A DNA stretch of 64,000 nucleotides from JBCCQH01 sp039024435 (GTDB lineage: Bacteria > Bacteroidota > Bacteroidia > J057 > JADKCL01), in assembly GCA_039024435.1 (NCBI GenBank), contig JBCCQH010000002.1, forward strand, positions 1 to 64,000, in the 5' to 3' direction. A model generated the notes under the pieces. That model made no database searches, was not told the DNA's origin, and was given only the letters and a program-made list of their open reading frames with translations. Positions 51,809-61,354 of the stretch are shown here, one piece after another. Positions within the stretch are counted from its first letter, which is position 1, and each line of letters begins with the position of its first letter. Position numbers and translations under genes: made by a program.

Positions 51809-53599
51809 TCAATTTTTTACGATTCGGTGTGTAGCTTGATATTTCCCATCAATTAAAAACTCCACCAAGTAAATACCTAAAGAATCGGGTAGTGGAATCT
51901 CAAAATCTTGTACCGAAGTAAAAAACTCATGGTAAACGATTCGGCCTGTGGCGTCATACACCCTTACTTGCAACTTCTTAAATCGAATGCCCCGCAATTC
52001 AACTTGAATTGTTGCCGTCGTTGGATTAGGAAATACCTCAAGCTTCGCGTTATTGGGCAACGGAGTCCAGTGCTGATTCGCTAAACACAATGCTGCACCG
52101 GCGTTGATCCGTCCATGACCATGAAAAATATCAAACCCCGGGGTGTCTTCGGAGGCCAATCCAACCTGGTCCTCAGCGGTCATCTTGATCATAGAAATAA
52201 CCGAATCCGAGGAGAGAGTCGAGTCCTGACCACGAAGCAAAGCTACCAAGCCTGAAGTATGAGCTGTTGCTTCAGATGTCCCTCCATTTACTACAATATT
52301 CAGCTGATGGTCCAGTGAAAGGATGTTATTGCCCGGGGCAACTACATCCAGATTTGTGGAATAAGTGCTTCCGGCCATCGCGTTGATGGCGGTTCTTGAG
52401 TCGTCTGCACTCGTAGCGCCTACTGCAAATACGCCTACACTGTCATCGTAAGCTGCCGGATAAAAATCAAAATTTCCATTTGAATTGCCGATTGCCGCAA
52501 CAAATACAATATCGTTGGTATATGCGTGGTAAATGGCATTCCGAATCGTGGTATCATTTTGCGGAAAACTTGCCGAGAAGTTGATCACATTTGCACCATT
52601 ATTTACAGCATACGCGAGGCCTTCGGCCAATGTTAATGCTGTCACTGTGCCCGTCTGCTCGGCAACACGGACTGCCATCAGTTTACATTGCCAGTCAACT
52701 CCAGAAATCCCATCGCTGTTGTTGCCATTTGCACCGATAATGGAAGCTATACTGGTCTCATGCCCATCAGTATCGTTGGGATCATTGTCGTTTTGAAAGA
52801 AATCCCATCCTTCGTTATCATCGATATATCCGTTGGCATCATTGTCAACGTTGTCCCCCAGAATTTCATTTTTATTCTGCCAAATTCGTCCATTGAATTC
52901 TGGATGGGTCCTCAAGATACCAGTTCCAACCACTGCTACAACAACATTGCTATCGCCTTGCCCGCAGTCCCACGCCGTAGGCATATCAATATCGGCATCT
53001 ACGACCGCCGGTTCGTTGAAATTCATTTCGGCAGTAACCGAATCATTGTCCAGTGCCCATTGATCCGGGAAGTTGGGATCATTCGGTACCAATTGGGCTT
53101 TATGTAAATGATCAAAGGAAATGTCGAGTAACTGATTTGTAAGGACGTGCTCAAAGTAGCCCGTCGCAGTGTATTCTTGAATGGCAGTAGGGACATCAAT
53201 CGGGTACCTGAAATACAAACCATAGGAAAGTTCTTTGTCCCAGTCCACTTTTGGAGTTTTTCCCCGGAAAAGCTTGTGCATTTTGATGCATTGATACTTT
53301 TCGTTAAGTCGATCAATTTCTGAGATCCCCGTGAAAACGATTCCAGAAACATCTTGCGTTACAACCAACTGGGTAGCCCCGGTAAATTTTACCGACAAAG
53401 CTTGCAAATCGTAGCTGGGCTTATCCACTGATGACCAAATGCGGCCACTTCCCCATCCCTTACCTGACATATTGGTAAGTATACTACCCGATTGCGCTTT
53501 ACCTGGGATCAATGTGACCATTGTGATAAAGGCCATGCAGATCAATCTCGCCAAGTAAATCTGTGCCATCCTCCAATCGCTGATTTTCATCATATTCAT
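51809..53599 (-). CDS. S8 subtilase-like protein with T9SS tail, lacking the catalytic Asp
   Basis: 596 residues. Signal peptide (ARLICMAFITMVTLIPGKAQ), a propeptide of about 160 residues, then the subtilisin fold: VVVAVVGTGILRTHPEF where the catalytic Asp should stand but Gly225 does; DTDGHETSIASIIGA (His280 kept, GHGTH changed to GHETS); FVAAIGN (oxyanion Asn372 kept); GGTSEATAHTSG (Ser442 kept). The C-terminal 80 residues are a T9SS sorting tail (VFPNPTTATIQVEL, ATGRIVYHEF). Likely a surface protein with reduced or no proteolysis. Confidence 0.88.
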   Translation of the reverse strand: MNMMKISDWRMAQIYLARLICMAFITMVTLIPGKAQSGSILTNMSGKGWGSGRIWSSVDKPSYDLQALSVKFTGATQLVVTQDVSGIVFTGISEIDRLNEKYQCIKMHKLFRGKTPKVDWDKELSYGLYFRYPIDVPTAIQEYTATGYFEHVLTNQLLDISFDHLHKAQLVPNDPNFPDQWALDNDSVTAEMNFNEPAVVDADIDMPTAWDCGQGDSNVVVAVVGTGILRTHPEFNGRIWQNKNEILGDNVDNDANGYIDDNEGWDFFQNDNDPNDTDGHETSIASIIGANGNNSDGISGVDWQCKLMAVRVAEQTGTVTALTLAEGLAYAVNNGANVINFSASFPQNDTTIRNAIYHAYTNDIVFVAAIGNSNGNFDFYPAAYDDSVGVFAVGATSADDSRTAINAMAGSTYSTNLDVVAPGNNILSLDHQLNIVVNGGTSEATAHTSGLVALLRGQDSTLSSDSVISMIKMTAEDQVGLASEDTPGFDIFHGHGRINAGAALCLANQHWTPLPNNAKLEVFPNPTTATIQVELRGIRFKKLQVRVYDATGRIVYHEFFTSVQDFEIPLPDSLGIYLVEFLIDGKYQATHRIVKN

Positions 53600-53802
53600 T
53601 ACGTTGTTTTATCTGGAGGATTGCCGTTGCAGAAGTTTTGCGGTCTTACAATGCGATGCTAAAGTACTTACCAATTTCCTTCAACTGACTACAAGGATAA
53701 AATACCAATTCAGGGTAACGAAAAGTAAACATAACTGAGGAACATAAATCATCTCATCCAATCCCCAGAACCGACCCAAGCAAAGCACCGCCCCACTGCG
53801 AC

Positions 53803-54309
53803 TCAATCGCTGATATCCCCGATCTTCATATCAAAGCGCCTGCCGTCGGTATTGTACATCGTTCCTTCGTAGGCGTTGCTGCGAGAATTGAACTTGAGTT
53901 CGCAATCGGCGCTCTTGCGATCATTGGTGTATTCGGTCAACCGCAAAGACTTCCGCTTCTCAAGCTGGCCTTCCAGGCGATAGGTAACCCCCGAGCGCGA
54001 AGGATAGTGATAAGTGCCGACCACCTGCCCATTGTCATGCCAATCCAATGTATAAGCGGTTCGCAACTTGCCCACATAGCCCCGGTGGTGCCGGGACACA
54101 AAATTTCCCAGCAACAACGGTTCGTTGGTCGTCTCAGCATCGGGAGTATAGATATTGGTGGTTGCAGGCCGCTCACCTTTGGCGTCCATTGCCTCGGTGA
54201 AGAAGAATTGGAAGAGAGATAGAATGATTCCACCAACAAGGGCTAAAATTGCCGCATTTACTTGGGTCTTTCTCTTCCAAAACCACTTTTTATTCGATGA
54301 CTCCGTCAT
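53803..54309 (-). CDS. Single-pass membrane protein of unknown function
   Basis: 168 residues. A charged start (TESSNKKWFWKRKTQVN) precedes one transmembrane helix (AAILALVGGIILSLFQFFF) and a beta-rich outer domain (GYVGKLRTAYTLDWHDNGQVV; YRLEGQLEKRKSLRLTEYTN). Not a lipoprotein. No recognisable family; the outer domain has the look of a small beta-barrel. Stands alone. Confidence 0.55.
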   Translation of the reverse strand: MTESSNKKWFWKRKTQVNAAILALVGGIILSLFQFFFTEAMDAKGERPATTNIYTPDAETTNEPLLLGNFVSRHHRGYVGKLRTAYTLDWHDNGQVVGTYHYPSRSGVTYRLEGQLEKRKSLRLTEYTNDRKSADCELKFNSRSNAYEGTMYNTDGRRFDMKIGDISD

Positions 54310-54497
54310 TTTTCACGTTTAAATCATTCTCAAATTAGGCATTTTGCGGAAAAATGTATTTGTGGAGGTGAATTTTTCGGCACCGAAAAATCAAGATCGC
54401 CCTCTCCGAGTCGTTCCCCAACCAACTATCCCCGTAACCACTTGCCATTCTTCCTGCAATCCGGTACTTTCTGATCGCAATAACCTCACCCTAGAAA

Positions 54498-55412
54498 ATG
54501 CCCATCGAAAGCCTCAACCGATCCCGCTTGACCGCCTTGCTGCGCGAGACCCCGCTGTTCGCCGATTTTTCCGAAGATGAACGGCAACAAATTGCCCGCT
54601 GGGGAGAACGGAAACGCTACGAACGCAAAAACCACATCTTCCAAATCGACAAGGAAGGGAAGCAATTCTTCCTCATCGAGTCGGGTAAGGTCCGCATCCG
54701 GCTCAAAAATGGTGACGAGGTGACCCTCGGCCCCCGCCAACTCTTCGGGGAAGTCAGCGCATTTTCGGATTTGAATCGCCTCGGGATGGCGGTTACCGAG
54801 GAATCCAGCGTGATCTGGCGCTTCCCGGTCGCCCGCATCCGGGAGGAAACCGACACCAATTCGGCCCGGGCAGTCAACAAATTGCTTTACGCTTGCCTCG
54901 GGCAGATCGCCAAGTACATCCACGCTGCCCCCGAATTGGACCACGGCACGAAACACCTGGTCCGGCAGGGCGAAAGTGACCGCCTTGAATTCAAGAAAAC
55001 CCTCCGCTCGGCCAAACGGGAAAAGATCATGGAAACCATCACCGGTATGATGAACACCCGGGGCGGCGTCATCCTGTTTGGGGTATTGGACGACGGGACG
55101 ATTACCGGTCTGACCGAGGCGGAGATCGCCGAAATCGACGGCTACATCCGCGAACTCAACAACAGTGGCCAAAACCGGCTCAAAAACTCCTACCGGAGCC
55201 TGGTCGGATTTGAGGGGGAGCGGGTCGACGGGAAGGTTGTCCTGCGCATCGACGTGGGGGCCTCACACCGCGCGGTGTTTCTCAACTACAAAGGGAGCCC
55301 CCGGTTTTGGATTCGCAAGGGCGGGACAAACACCGTAATCGACGATTTCAGTGCGGTGGTGGAATACATGATTCGCCGCCGCGCCCTCATCCCCACTGAC
55401 GAAGAAGAATAG
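54498..55412 (+). CDS. Cyclic nucleotide-binding-like domain fused to AlbA_2/Schlafen-type domain
   Basis: 304 residues. Residues 8-125 are a Crp-type sensor: LFADFSEDERQQIARWG, FFLIESGKVRIRL and LFGEVSAFSDLN (82-93), in which the phosphate-binding loop is altered from the usual GE...xxR.A form. From 158 the sequence is AlbA_2: GESDRLEFKKTLR, METITGMMNTRGGVILFGVLDDG, VLRIDVGASHRAVFLN and FWIRKGGTN. AlbA_2 domains bind nucleic acid and occur in regulators and defence proteins. No HTH is visible; nucleotide binding might gate nucleic acid binding (inference). Confidence 0.85.
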   Translation: MPIESLNRSRLTALLRETPLFADFSEDERQQIARWGERKRYERKNHIFQIDKEGKQFFLIESGKVRIRLKNGDEVTLGPRQLFGEVSAFSDLNRLGMAVTEESSVIWRFPVARIREETDTNSARAVNKLLYACLGQIAKYIHAAPELDHGTKHLVRQGESDRLEFKKTLRSAKREKIMETITGMMNTRGGVILFGVLDDGTITGLTEAEIAEIDGYIRELNNSGQNRLKNSYRSLVGFEGERVDGKVVLRIDVGASHRAVFLNYKGSPRFWIRKGGTNTVIDDFSAVVEYMIRRRALIPTDEEE

Positions 55413-55473
55413 CGTTTCTCGGTTGCCGGGGGGCACTTTCCGGAAAAATATACCTCAGTGCTCGGCGTGCGCC

Positions 55474-56232
55474 TCAAGCATCCAGCCAAGCTTTGAATCC
55501 CGCGACCCGGTCCCGGCTCACGATCACCTCCTCGCCCGGCGGCGGCGTGATTCCTACGATCAAGCGGTGATTGAAATAGGATTCGATCTTTTGGATCGCG
55601 CTGATCGCGAGGATGAATTTGCGGTTGACCTGGAAGAACTGTTGGGGATCAAGGCGCTCCCGCAACTGTTCAATCGTGAAGTCGATTACCGATTGCACTC
55701 CGTCGGTAGTGGTCAGGCAGACGTAGCCGGACTGGGCTTGGAACCAGGCGACCGATTGTACCGGTACGAAGGACAATTGCGGACCCTGCTTGATCAAAAA
55801 ACGCTGCTTGTAGTCCTTTTGGCCATGTTCCACGAGTTCAAGCAAGCGGTGGTAATCGGTGTAGGCAGCCCGGGCCTGGGCTTCGGCTTTGAACTTGTCG
55901 ACCGCCGCCCGCAGGGCAGCAAGCTCCACTGGTTTCAGCAGATAGTGTAGGCCATCCACCTGAAATGCCTTCACCGCATAGTGGTCGTAGGCGGTCACAA
56001 AAATCACCGGGGAGGATATCGCAACCTGCCGAAAAATATCGAAGCTGAGGCCATCGGCGAGTTCCACATCCATGAAAATCAGGGCCGGATCCGGTCCCGT
56101 TTTCAAGATGCTGACCGCCTCGGAAACCGAATCGATGGGGGGCGCCACCGTGGCTTCGGGCAGCAATTCCCGAACCAAGCGCCGCAGGCGATCCGCCGCC
56201 GGCACCTCATCTTCAATGATCAGAATGCGCAT
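55474..56232 (-). CDS. LytTR-family response regulator
   Basis: 252 residues from the ATG at 56232; the open frame continues upstream only as a shadow of the kinase gene. MRILIIEDEVPAADRLRRL, LIFMDVELADG (phosphoacceptor Asp), VTAYDHYAV and LLKPVE give an intact receiver; residues of about 145-250 are a LytTR DNA-binding domain (FLIKQGPQLSFVPVQSVAWF, FQVNRKFILAISAIQKIE). It should be phosphorylated by the kinase encoded by the overlapping gene upstream and regulate transcription of unknown targets. Confidence 0.95.
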   Translation of the reverse strand: MRILIIEDEVPAADRLRRLVRELLPEATVAPPIDSVSEAVSILKTGPDPALIFMDVELADGLSFDIFRQVAISSPVIFVTAYDHYAVKAFQVDGLHYLLKPVELAALRAAVDKFKAEAQARAAYTDYHRLLELVEHGQKDYKQRFLIKQGPQLSFVPVQSVAWFQAQSGYVCLTTTDGVQSVIDFTIEQLRERLDPQQFFQVNRKFILAISAIQKIESYFNHRLIVGITPPPGEEVIVSRDRVAGFKAWLDA

Positions 56233-57286
56233 AGGGTTGGATGTTGAGGAGTGGGAGTTTGACCCGGAAACGCTCCGAATCAGCGTGGACTTCGATGGCC
56301 GACTGGGCGACCAGTTCGTAGCGCCGGCGGATGTTGCGCAAGCCCGTGCCCGTGCCTTCGGCGGCCCGGGGCCGCGGGCGCACCGCATTTTCGACCACCA
56401 ACCAGTCTTCCCCCTCGGTGCCGATGCGAATCCGCAGCGGTTCTTTTTGCCGGACCACGTTGTGCTTGATGCAGTTTTCCACCAGCATTTGCACCGCCAA
56501 CGGCACCACAAACCGGTCTTGCAGGGCTTCCGGTACCGCGATGTCCACCCGCAGCGCCGATCCAAAGCGCGTTTGCAGCAGGAACAGGTACGCTTGGACA
56601 TTTTCCAGTTCCTCCCGCACCTGCACCACTTCCTTTTCCGAGGCCGCCAACAGGTAGCGGTAGGTCCGCGCCAATTGTTCCACCGCCTTGACTGCATCGT
56701 CCGGACGCTCCGGGATCAAGGCACTGAGGGTATTGAGGCTATTGAACAAAAAGTGAGGATTGACCCGGCTTTTCAGGTTGTCGAGCTGCGATTGGAGCGA
56801 TTCCCGCTTGAGCTTTTCCGTCTGCAACTGCGAATCTGACCAACCGATCACCGAATAGATCGCTTCGTAAATCCCCGTGAACAGGACATTGAAGAGTATG
56901 GTCACGATGAGGATACGGGCAAATGGCGGTGGACCCATGTGGTCCGCAAGCAGGGCATTCATCGCGAGATTGACCCCCAAGCCCACGATAAAGGTGATGA
57001 ACAACACCCCGCCCCCGATGATGATTCCCGTGATCGCGAGCCGCTTGACGGTATCCTTGACCTCGGGATAGCGCTGCCGCAGCCGGATGAGGACCACGCG
57101 ATTGAACTCCCAGTAGATAAACGTGTAAAAAATCGAGGAAAAAAGGTATTTCAAGTAGTTGGCGGGGGTCGTGCCCTCCATCTCGGGCATGATCAGAAAG
57201 TTGATGATCGCCCCGGCAAAAGGGATTCCGAGGAGGCGGAACCACCGATCATCAAAACGCAGCACTGCCCGATTGGATGCTTTCAT
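56213..57286 (-). CDS. LytS-type sensor histidine kinase
   Basis: 357 residues. Four transmembrane helices in the first 150 residues, without an extracellular sensor domain, then the His_kinase domain: LKSRVNPHFLFNSLNTLSALI with the phosphorylated His, VPLAVQMLVENCIKHNVV as the N box, and GTGTGLRNIRRRYEL as the G box. Overlaps the regulator gene by 20 bases. The pair is the usual Bacteroidota LytS/LytR arrangement; the signal is unknown. Confidence 0.95.
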   Translation of the reverse strand: MKASNRAVLRFDDRWFRLLGIPFAGAIINFLIMPEMEGTTPANYLKYLFSSIFYTFIYWEFNRVVLIRLRQRYPEVKDTVKRLAITGIIIGGGVLFITFIVGLGVNLAMNALLADHMGPPPFARILIVTILFNVLFTGIYEAIYSVIGWSDSQLQTEKLKRESLQSQLDNLKSRVNPHFLFNSLNTLSALIPERPDDAVKAVEQLARTYRYLLAASEKEVVQVREELENVQAYLFLLQTRFGSALRVDIAVPEALQDRFVVPLAVQMLVENCIKHNVVRQKEPLRIRIGTEGEDWLVVENAVRPRPRAAEGTGTGLRNIRRRYELVAQSAIEVHADSERFRVKLPLLNIQPYAHSDH

Positions 57287-57310
57287 GCTATTGCGGAGGG
57301 AAAGGGATCT

Positions 57311-59665
57311 TTAAAAGAACACTTTATATTGGACATCTGGAAATAAACCCCGCTGGTACACCGTGCCGACCTGCTGCGTGCGGGGATTGTAGCCAAACTG
57401 GAAGACATTTTGGTAGTTGGCGATGTTTTGGATATCGATCTGGAACTGCTGGGCCCAGTTTTTCATATTCATCCGGATGCCCACCTTGAAATCGGCGCGG
57501 AAATAGGGATCGAATTGTTCCGAGAAAGCGAGGTTTTCATCGCGGACTTCAAAGCCGACTTCGCGGCTACGGGCAAGGCTGATTGGGGTAAAGCGGCGCC
57601 CTCCGGCGATGGTGGCTTTGGTGTCGAAAAACAGGGTTGAGGTCTTGGAAAGCTTGACTTCGGTGCCGGCCAGGGCATTGACCACGTAATTGCCGTTGAA
57701 GGCAGTATTGCGTTCGATGCCGTCACTGCCTGCGTAGCGTGACTCGAACAGCGAACCGGTAAGCAGGAAGTAGTACCCATTGGCGTAAAACTTCTCCAGG
57801 GTCAGTTCTAGCCCGTAATTGTAGCCGGTGCCGTCGTTGACGAGATTGGTTTCATTGGGAATGACAAAATCAGTGCCCGCATTCAGCATGGAAAAACTGG
57901 ACGGAAAATTGTTGACCGGGATGTTGTAGAGGTATTGGTAATACACTTCGGTGCGCAGCCGCATCGTCGGGGAAATGCTCAGATTATAGGCCAAAACGCT
58001 GTGGATACTCCGGCTGAAATCTACGTTTTCGTTGGCCGACTGTCCGGCATCATCGCGCACAAAATACACGGGAAGCGGCTGCATTTGGCTATGGAGCCCC
58101 GAGCCTAGACTGAAAGCGTGGGCTTCGCCCGCCTGGTACTTGAGGTTTAGGCGCGGCTCGATGGAATGGGAATTGGTGAGGAAAAAGTGCTGGCTGTGCA
58201 GGCCGGAGTTCAGTGTGAGGCGTTCACTGAAGCGGTGCTTCCACTGGACATAGCTCTGGACCAATGCCGCCCGCCCGTCAAAGGCAAGGTCGGTAATTGC
58301 GCCCTGAGGGGTGAGGGTGGTGTCGAGGATGTTCAGCAGGTAGAGGTCGCCGATCACGCCGACATTGGCGGTATTGCGGGCATTGAACTTGCGATTGAGC
58401 TTGTAGTTCGCGGAAATTTTGGTCTGACTCCGATCAAATCCGGACTGGTCGATCTCTTCTTCGGTTTGGGTGCTGACCGAGTCGATGTCCCCCAGGGTTT
58501 CATTGACCGATGCCGACAGTACGAGGCGGGAATAGGTTTTTTCGTCGAGGAATACCGTGTGCTTCGCCCCGACGATGCCGGTATTTGAGCGAAAGCGGAG
58601 GTTTTGGTTTTGGTCCGAGTAGAGGTTGTTGTCGCCCGCGGATTCGGCCAGAAACTCGATGTTGCTCAGGCCCCCAATTCCGAAGAAGGAAAAGGTGCCC
58701 GCCCGGCGCGTGGGCAGGTGGATTTTCCAGGTCAAATCCTGGTATTGCGGGATGGCGGCGCCGGTGCCGAGGTTGACCCCGAGTGCACTGATCAGCCCCA
58801 GGGTGGAGTAGCGGTAATTGGCCAGAAAAGAGGCCGCTTTGCCCTTTTTGAATGGACCTTCCGCCCCGAACTCAAAGCCATTGAAGCCCACCTGGCCCAG
58901 GAATTCGTATTTGTCGCGGTTGCCTTTGCGCAGTTGCAAGTCAAATACGCCGGCTAGCGCGTTGCCGTATTCGGCGGGGAAGGCACTGGTCAGGAAGTCG
59001 GAGTTGCGCAGGTTGTTGATGTTGAGCATGCTTACCGGCCCACCGGTGGTGCCCAAACTGGCGAAGTGATTGGGGCTGGGAATGTCGATGCCTTCCATCC
59101 GCCAGAGAACACCGGTTGGGGAATTGCCGCGAATGATGATGTCGTTGCGGTCGTCGCTGGCGCCACTCACCCCAGCGTAGTTCTGGGCCATGCGGGCGGG
59201 GTCCTGCAAACTGCCCGAGTAGCGGGCCGCTTCTTCCACCGAAAAGGTGCGGCTGCTCACGGTGGCCATTTCGTTGGCGACTTGGGGGCGTGCTTCCTGT
59301 CCGGTAATCGTAACTGCGTCGAGGACGACGATTTTTTCCTCCAATTTCACCGTGACCACGACTTCCTTGCCCGAGTTGACCACGAGGTTGGCGACGGTAT
59401 TGGTGGCGTAGCCGGGGGCGCTCACCACCAGCGAATGCCGGCCCAGCGGCACTTTTTCGATGCGAAAATTGCCCCGTTCATCAGAAATGGCGCCCAGCGC
59501 GGGGGTGACATTTTGGACGATGACCGTGGCCCCGACCACGGGGCCCTCGGAAGCTTGGTCGATCAGCGTACCCTTGACGATCTGGGTCGGGAGCTGGGCG
59601 TGTGCAGGTGAGAACAGCAGCGTCAGCAGCGGCAGGATGATGAAGTAGAGCTTGAGATCTTTCAT
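57311..59665 (-). CDS. TonB-dependent receptor with carboxypeptidase-like N-terminal domain
   Basis: 784 residues from MKDLKLYFIILPLLTLLFSPAHA (signal peptide). Residues of about 25-110 form the CarboxypepD_reg-like fold (VKGTLIDQASEGPVVGATVIVQNVTP), then the plug domain (VSSRTFSVEEAARYSGSLQDP, RGNSPTGVLWRMEG) and a beta-barrel ending in aromatic VQYKVFF. The plug lacks an obvious TonB box in the first residues. It imports a substrate over the outer membrane using TonB; no SusD-like partner is present, so glycan uptake is not indicated. Confidence 0.92.
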   Translation of the reverse strand: MKDLKLYFIILPLLTLLFSPAHAQLPTQIVKGTLIDQASEGPVVGATVIVQNVTPALGAISDERGNFRIEKVPLGRHSLVVSAPGYATNTVANLVVNSGKEVVVTVKLEEKIVVLDAVTITGQEARPQVANEMATVSSRTFSVEEAARYSGSLQDPARMAQNYAGVSGASDDRNDIIIRGNSPTGVLWRMEGIDIPSPNHFASLGTTGGPVSMLNINNLRNSDFLTSAFPAEYGNALAGVFDLQLRKGNRDKYEFLGQVGFNGFEFGAEGPFKKGKAASFLANYRYSTLGLISALGVNLGTGAAIPQYQDLTWKIHLPTRRAGTFSFFGIGGLSNIEFLAESAGDNNLYSDQNQNLRFRSNTGIVGAKHTVFLDEKTYSRLVLSASVNETLGDIDSVSTQTEEEIDQSGFDRSQTKISANYKLNRKFNARNTANVGVIGDLYLLNILDTTLTPQGAITDLAFDGRAALVQSYVQWKHRFSERLTLNSGLHSQHFFLTNSHSIEPRLNLKYQAGEAHAFSLGSGLHSQMQPLPVYFVRDDAGQSANENVDFSRSIHSVLAYNLSISPTMRLRTEVYYQYLYNIPVNNFPSSFSMLNAGTDFVIPNETNLVNDGTGYNYGLELTLEKFYANGYYFLLTGSLFESRYAGSDGIERNTAFNGNYVVNALAGTEVKLSKTSTLFFDTKATIAGGRRFTPISLARSREVGFEVRDENLAFSEQFDPYFRADFKVGIRMNMKNWAQQFQIDIQNIANYQNVFQFGYNPRTQQVGTVYQRGLFPDVQYKVFF

Positions 59666-59992
59666 ATTCGTGAGATTGTACAACAAACATGAAAAATCCC
59701 GGACCCGCAACCGAGCTGGAATCGGTGAGTCGTCGTGGGGCGGGGTTGGATTGTGATTTCGGGGGATGAATCGTGTGGGCCAATTCGGCGCGGTGGGATG
59801 GCGGGGAAGGCCCGGTTTCCTGACGGTTTTTGTAGGCGAAATACCACTCGGGATGGGATTTATTCGCCTAAAGCAGCCTCCCGTTGCGTTGAGACACTGC
59901 TTCCAATCTCATTCCAGGTCGGTGCCATTTTTCGGCTCAGTCAAGGTCCCTCAAACGACCGCTCATCCACCTTTACCCAAACCGTACGCCTC
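59666..59992. other. Intergenic region upstream of the TonB receptor
   Basis: 327 bases in which I see neither a gene nor a clear repeat. It must hold the promoter of the receptor gene and the end of the antiporter transcript, but no consensus elements were found. Confidence 0.55.
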
Positions 59993-61330
59993 TCAATGCT
60001 CTCCTGCGGTCTCCTTCTTCGCCTCCGCCTCCGCTACTTTTTCATGGACGTCCCCCGCTTCTACCTCTTCCACCGTGGGGGCCTTCCACTTCACGTAGCC
60101 GACCGGATTGCCTTGGGCGCCTTTGATCGCTTTTCCGCCGCGCTGCTTGTCGTAGATCAAGGCGAAGGTCATGACCAGGGAAGTCGCGATGATCACAAAC
60201 AGCAAGACCCCATCTTCAAATCCGGGCACCATCAATTCTTCGGGAATCGCATAGAAGAGCAGAATTGTGATCAAGCCCCGGGGAGCCACAAACAGCTCCG
60301 GAATGATGTCCCGGCCCAGGGTCACGCGCAAAATCACGAACCGGATCACATACACCGAAAGCAAAATCAAACCGGAAATCATCGCCACCTCGACGTGGCC
60401 CAGCGAGGCCAGGGTGATCGTGAGCCCGAAAATCACAAAGAAAAACGTCCGCACCACAAAGGCCGTTTCCATGGTCACTACGTGCAGGCCCTCGTAGAAA
60501 TTTTTTGCCTTTTCCGGCTTCAGCCAGCGACTCAGTGGACCGCGGAAAAACAGGCGCGTATTGGCGACGAGCAGCCCAAAAATCAGGATGATGATCAGCG
60601 AGGACAGGTGCATTTTCTTGCCCAGTGAGTAGAGCAGTACCAGTACCGAAATGAGCAAAAACAACTTGACCTTGCTGGTGATGTTCTGGAAAATGAGCAA
60701 AATCACGTAGCTCGCCACCACCGAAATCAAAATCGTCAAGCCCAGATTCCCCACAAAGTCGATAACCCCACTGCTCGTCTCTGCCTGCGATTCCAACTGC
60801 CCGGTCAGGAAGTAGAACTGCATGATGCCCAGGATATCGGAAAAAGTACTTTCGTAGATGTGAAACTCGCGTTTTTCCGTGTTGAGGCCGGTGACTGAGG
60901 GGATGATGATGGCACTGGACAAAATGGACAAAGGCGTCGCGTACAACCAGGCCACTCCGGTACTCATCTCCGGAATAAACTGTTGGAGGATGATCGCCGC
61001 CACCCAGGTCGACAGCAGCAATCCGACCAGGGCAATTCCCAGCGCCTTGAGGATCGGCCCTAGCTTTTCCCGTTTGAGCTCCAATTCCAAGGCCGCCTCA
61101 AGCACAATCATGATCAGCCCCATGATGCCCAGCACCTCGAGCACTGGAAACCATTCAAAGTTTTCGCCGAGCCCCAACTGATCCAGGCCCAGCTTCATCA
61201 GCAGGCCCAGCACAATCAGCATCAGAACCGAAGGAATATTTGTTTTTCGCGCCACCTCATTGAAGATGAACGACAAGATCACCACCACCGAGGCTGCGAT
61301 CACTATGCTGTATGAGTCTAATCCTTGCAT
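59993..61330 (-). CDS. CPA1-family sodium:proton antiporter
   Basis: 445 residues with about twelve membrane helices: SYSIVIAASVVVILSFIFNEVARKTNIPSVLMLIVLG is the NhaP/NhaK-type start. STFSDILGIMQFYF carries the Asp of the ion site (like ND/SDP motifs), and FVAPRGLITILLFY is the conserved late segment with Arg. A charged cytoplasmic tail (about 60 residues) ends the protein. It would expel Na+ in exchange for protons. Confidence 0.9.
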   Translation of the reverse strand: MQGLDSYSIVIAASVVVILSFIFNEVARKTNIPSVLMLIVLGLLMKLGLDQLGLGENFEWFPVLEVLGIMGLIMIVLEAALELELKREKLGPILKALGIALVGLLLSTWVAAIILQQFIPEMSTGVAWLYATPLSILSSAIIIPSVTGLNTEKREFHIYESTFSDILGIMQFYFLTGQLESQAETSSGVIDFVGNLGLTILISVVASYVILLIFQNITSKVKLFLLISVLVLLYSLGKKMHLSSLIIILIFGLLVANTRLFFRGPLSRWLKPEKAKNFYEGLHVVTMETAFVVRTFFFVIFGLTITLASLGHVEVAMISGLILLSVYVIRFVILRVTLGRDIIPELFVAPRGLITILLFYAIPEELMVPGFEDGVLLFVIIATSLVMTFALIYDKQRGGKAIKGAQGNPVGYVKWKAPTVEEVEAGDVHEKVAEAEAKKETAGEH

Positions 61331-61354
61331 GGCTTTTCGATTCTATCTTAACGA

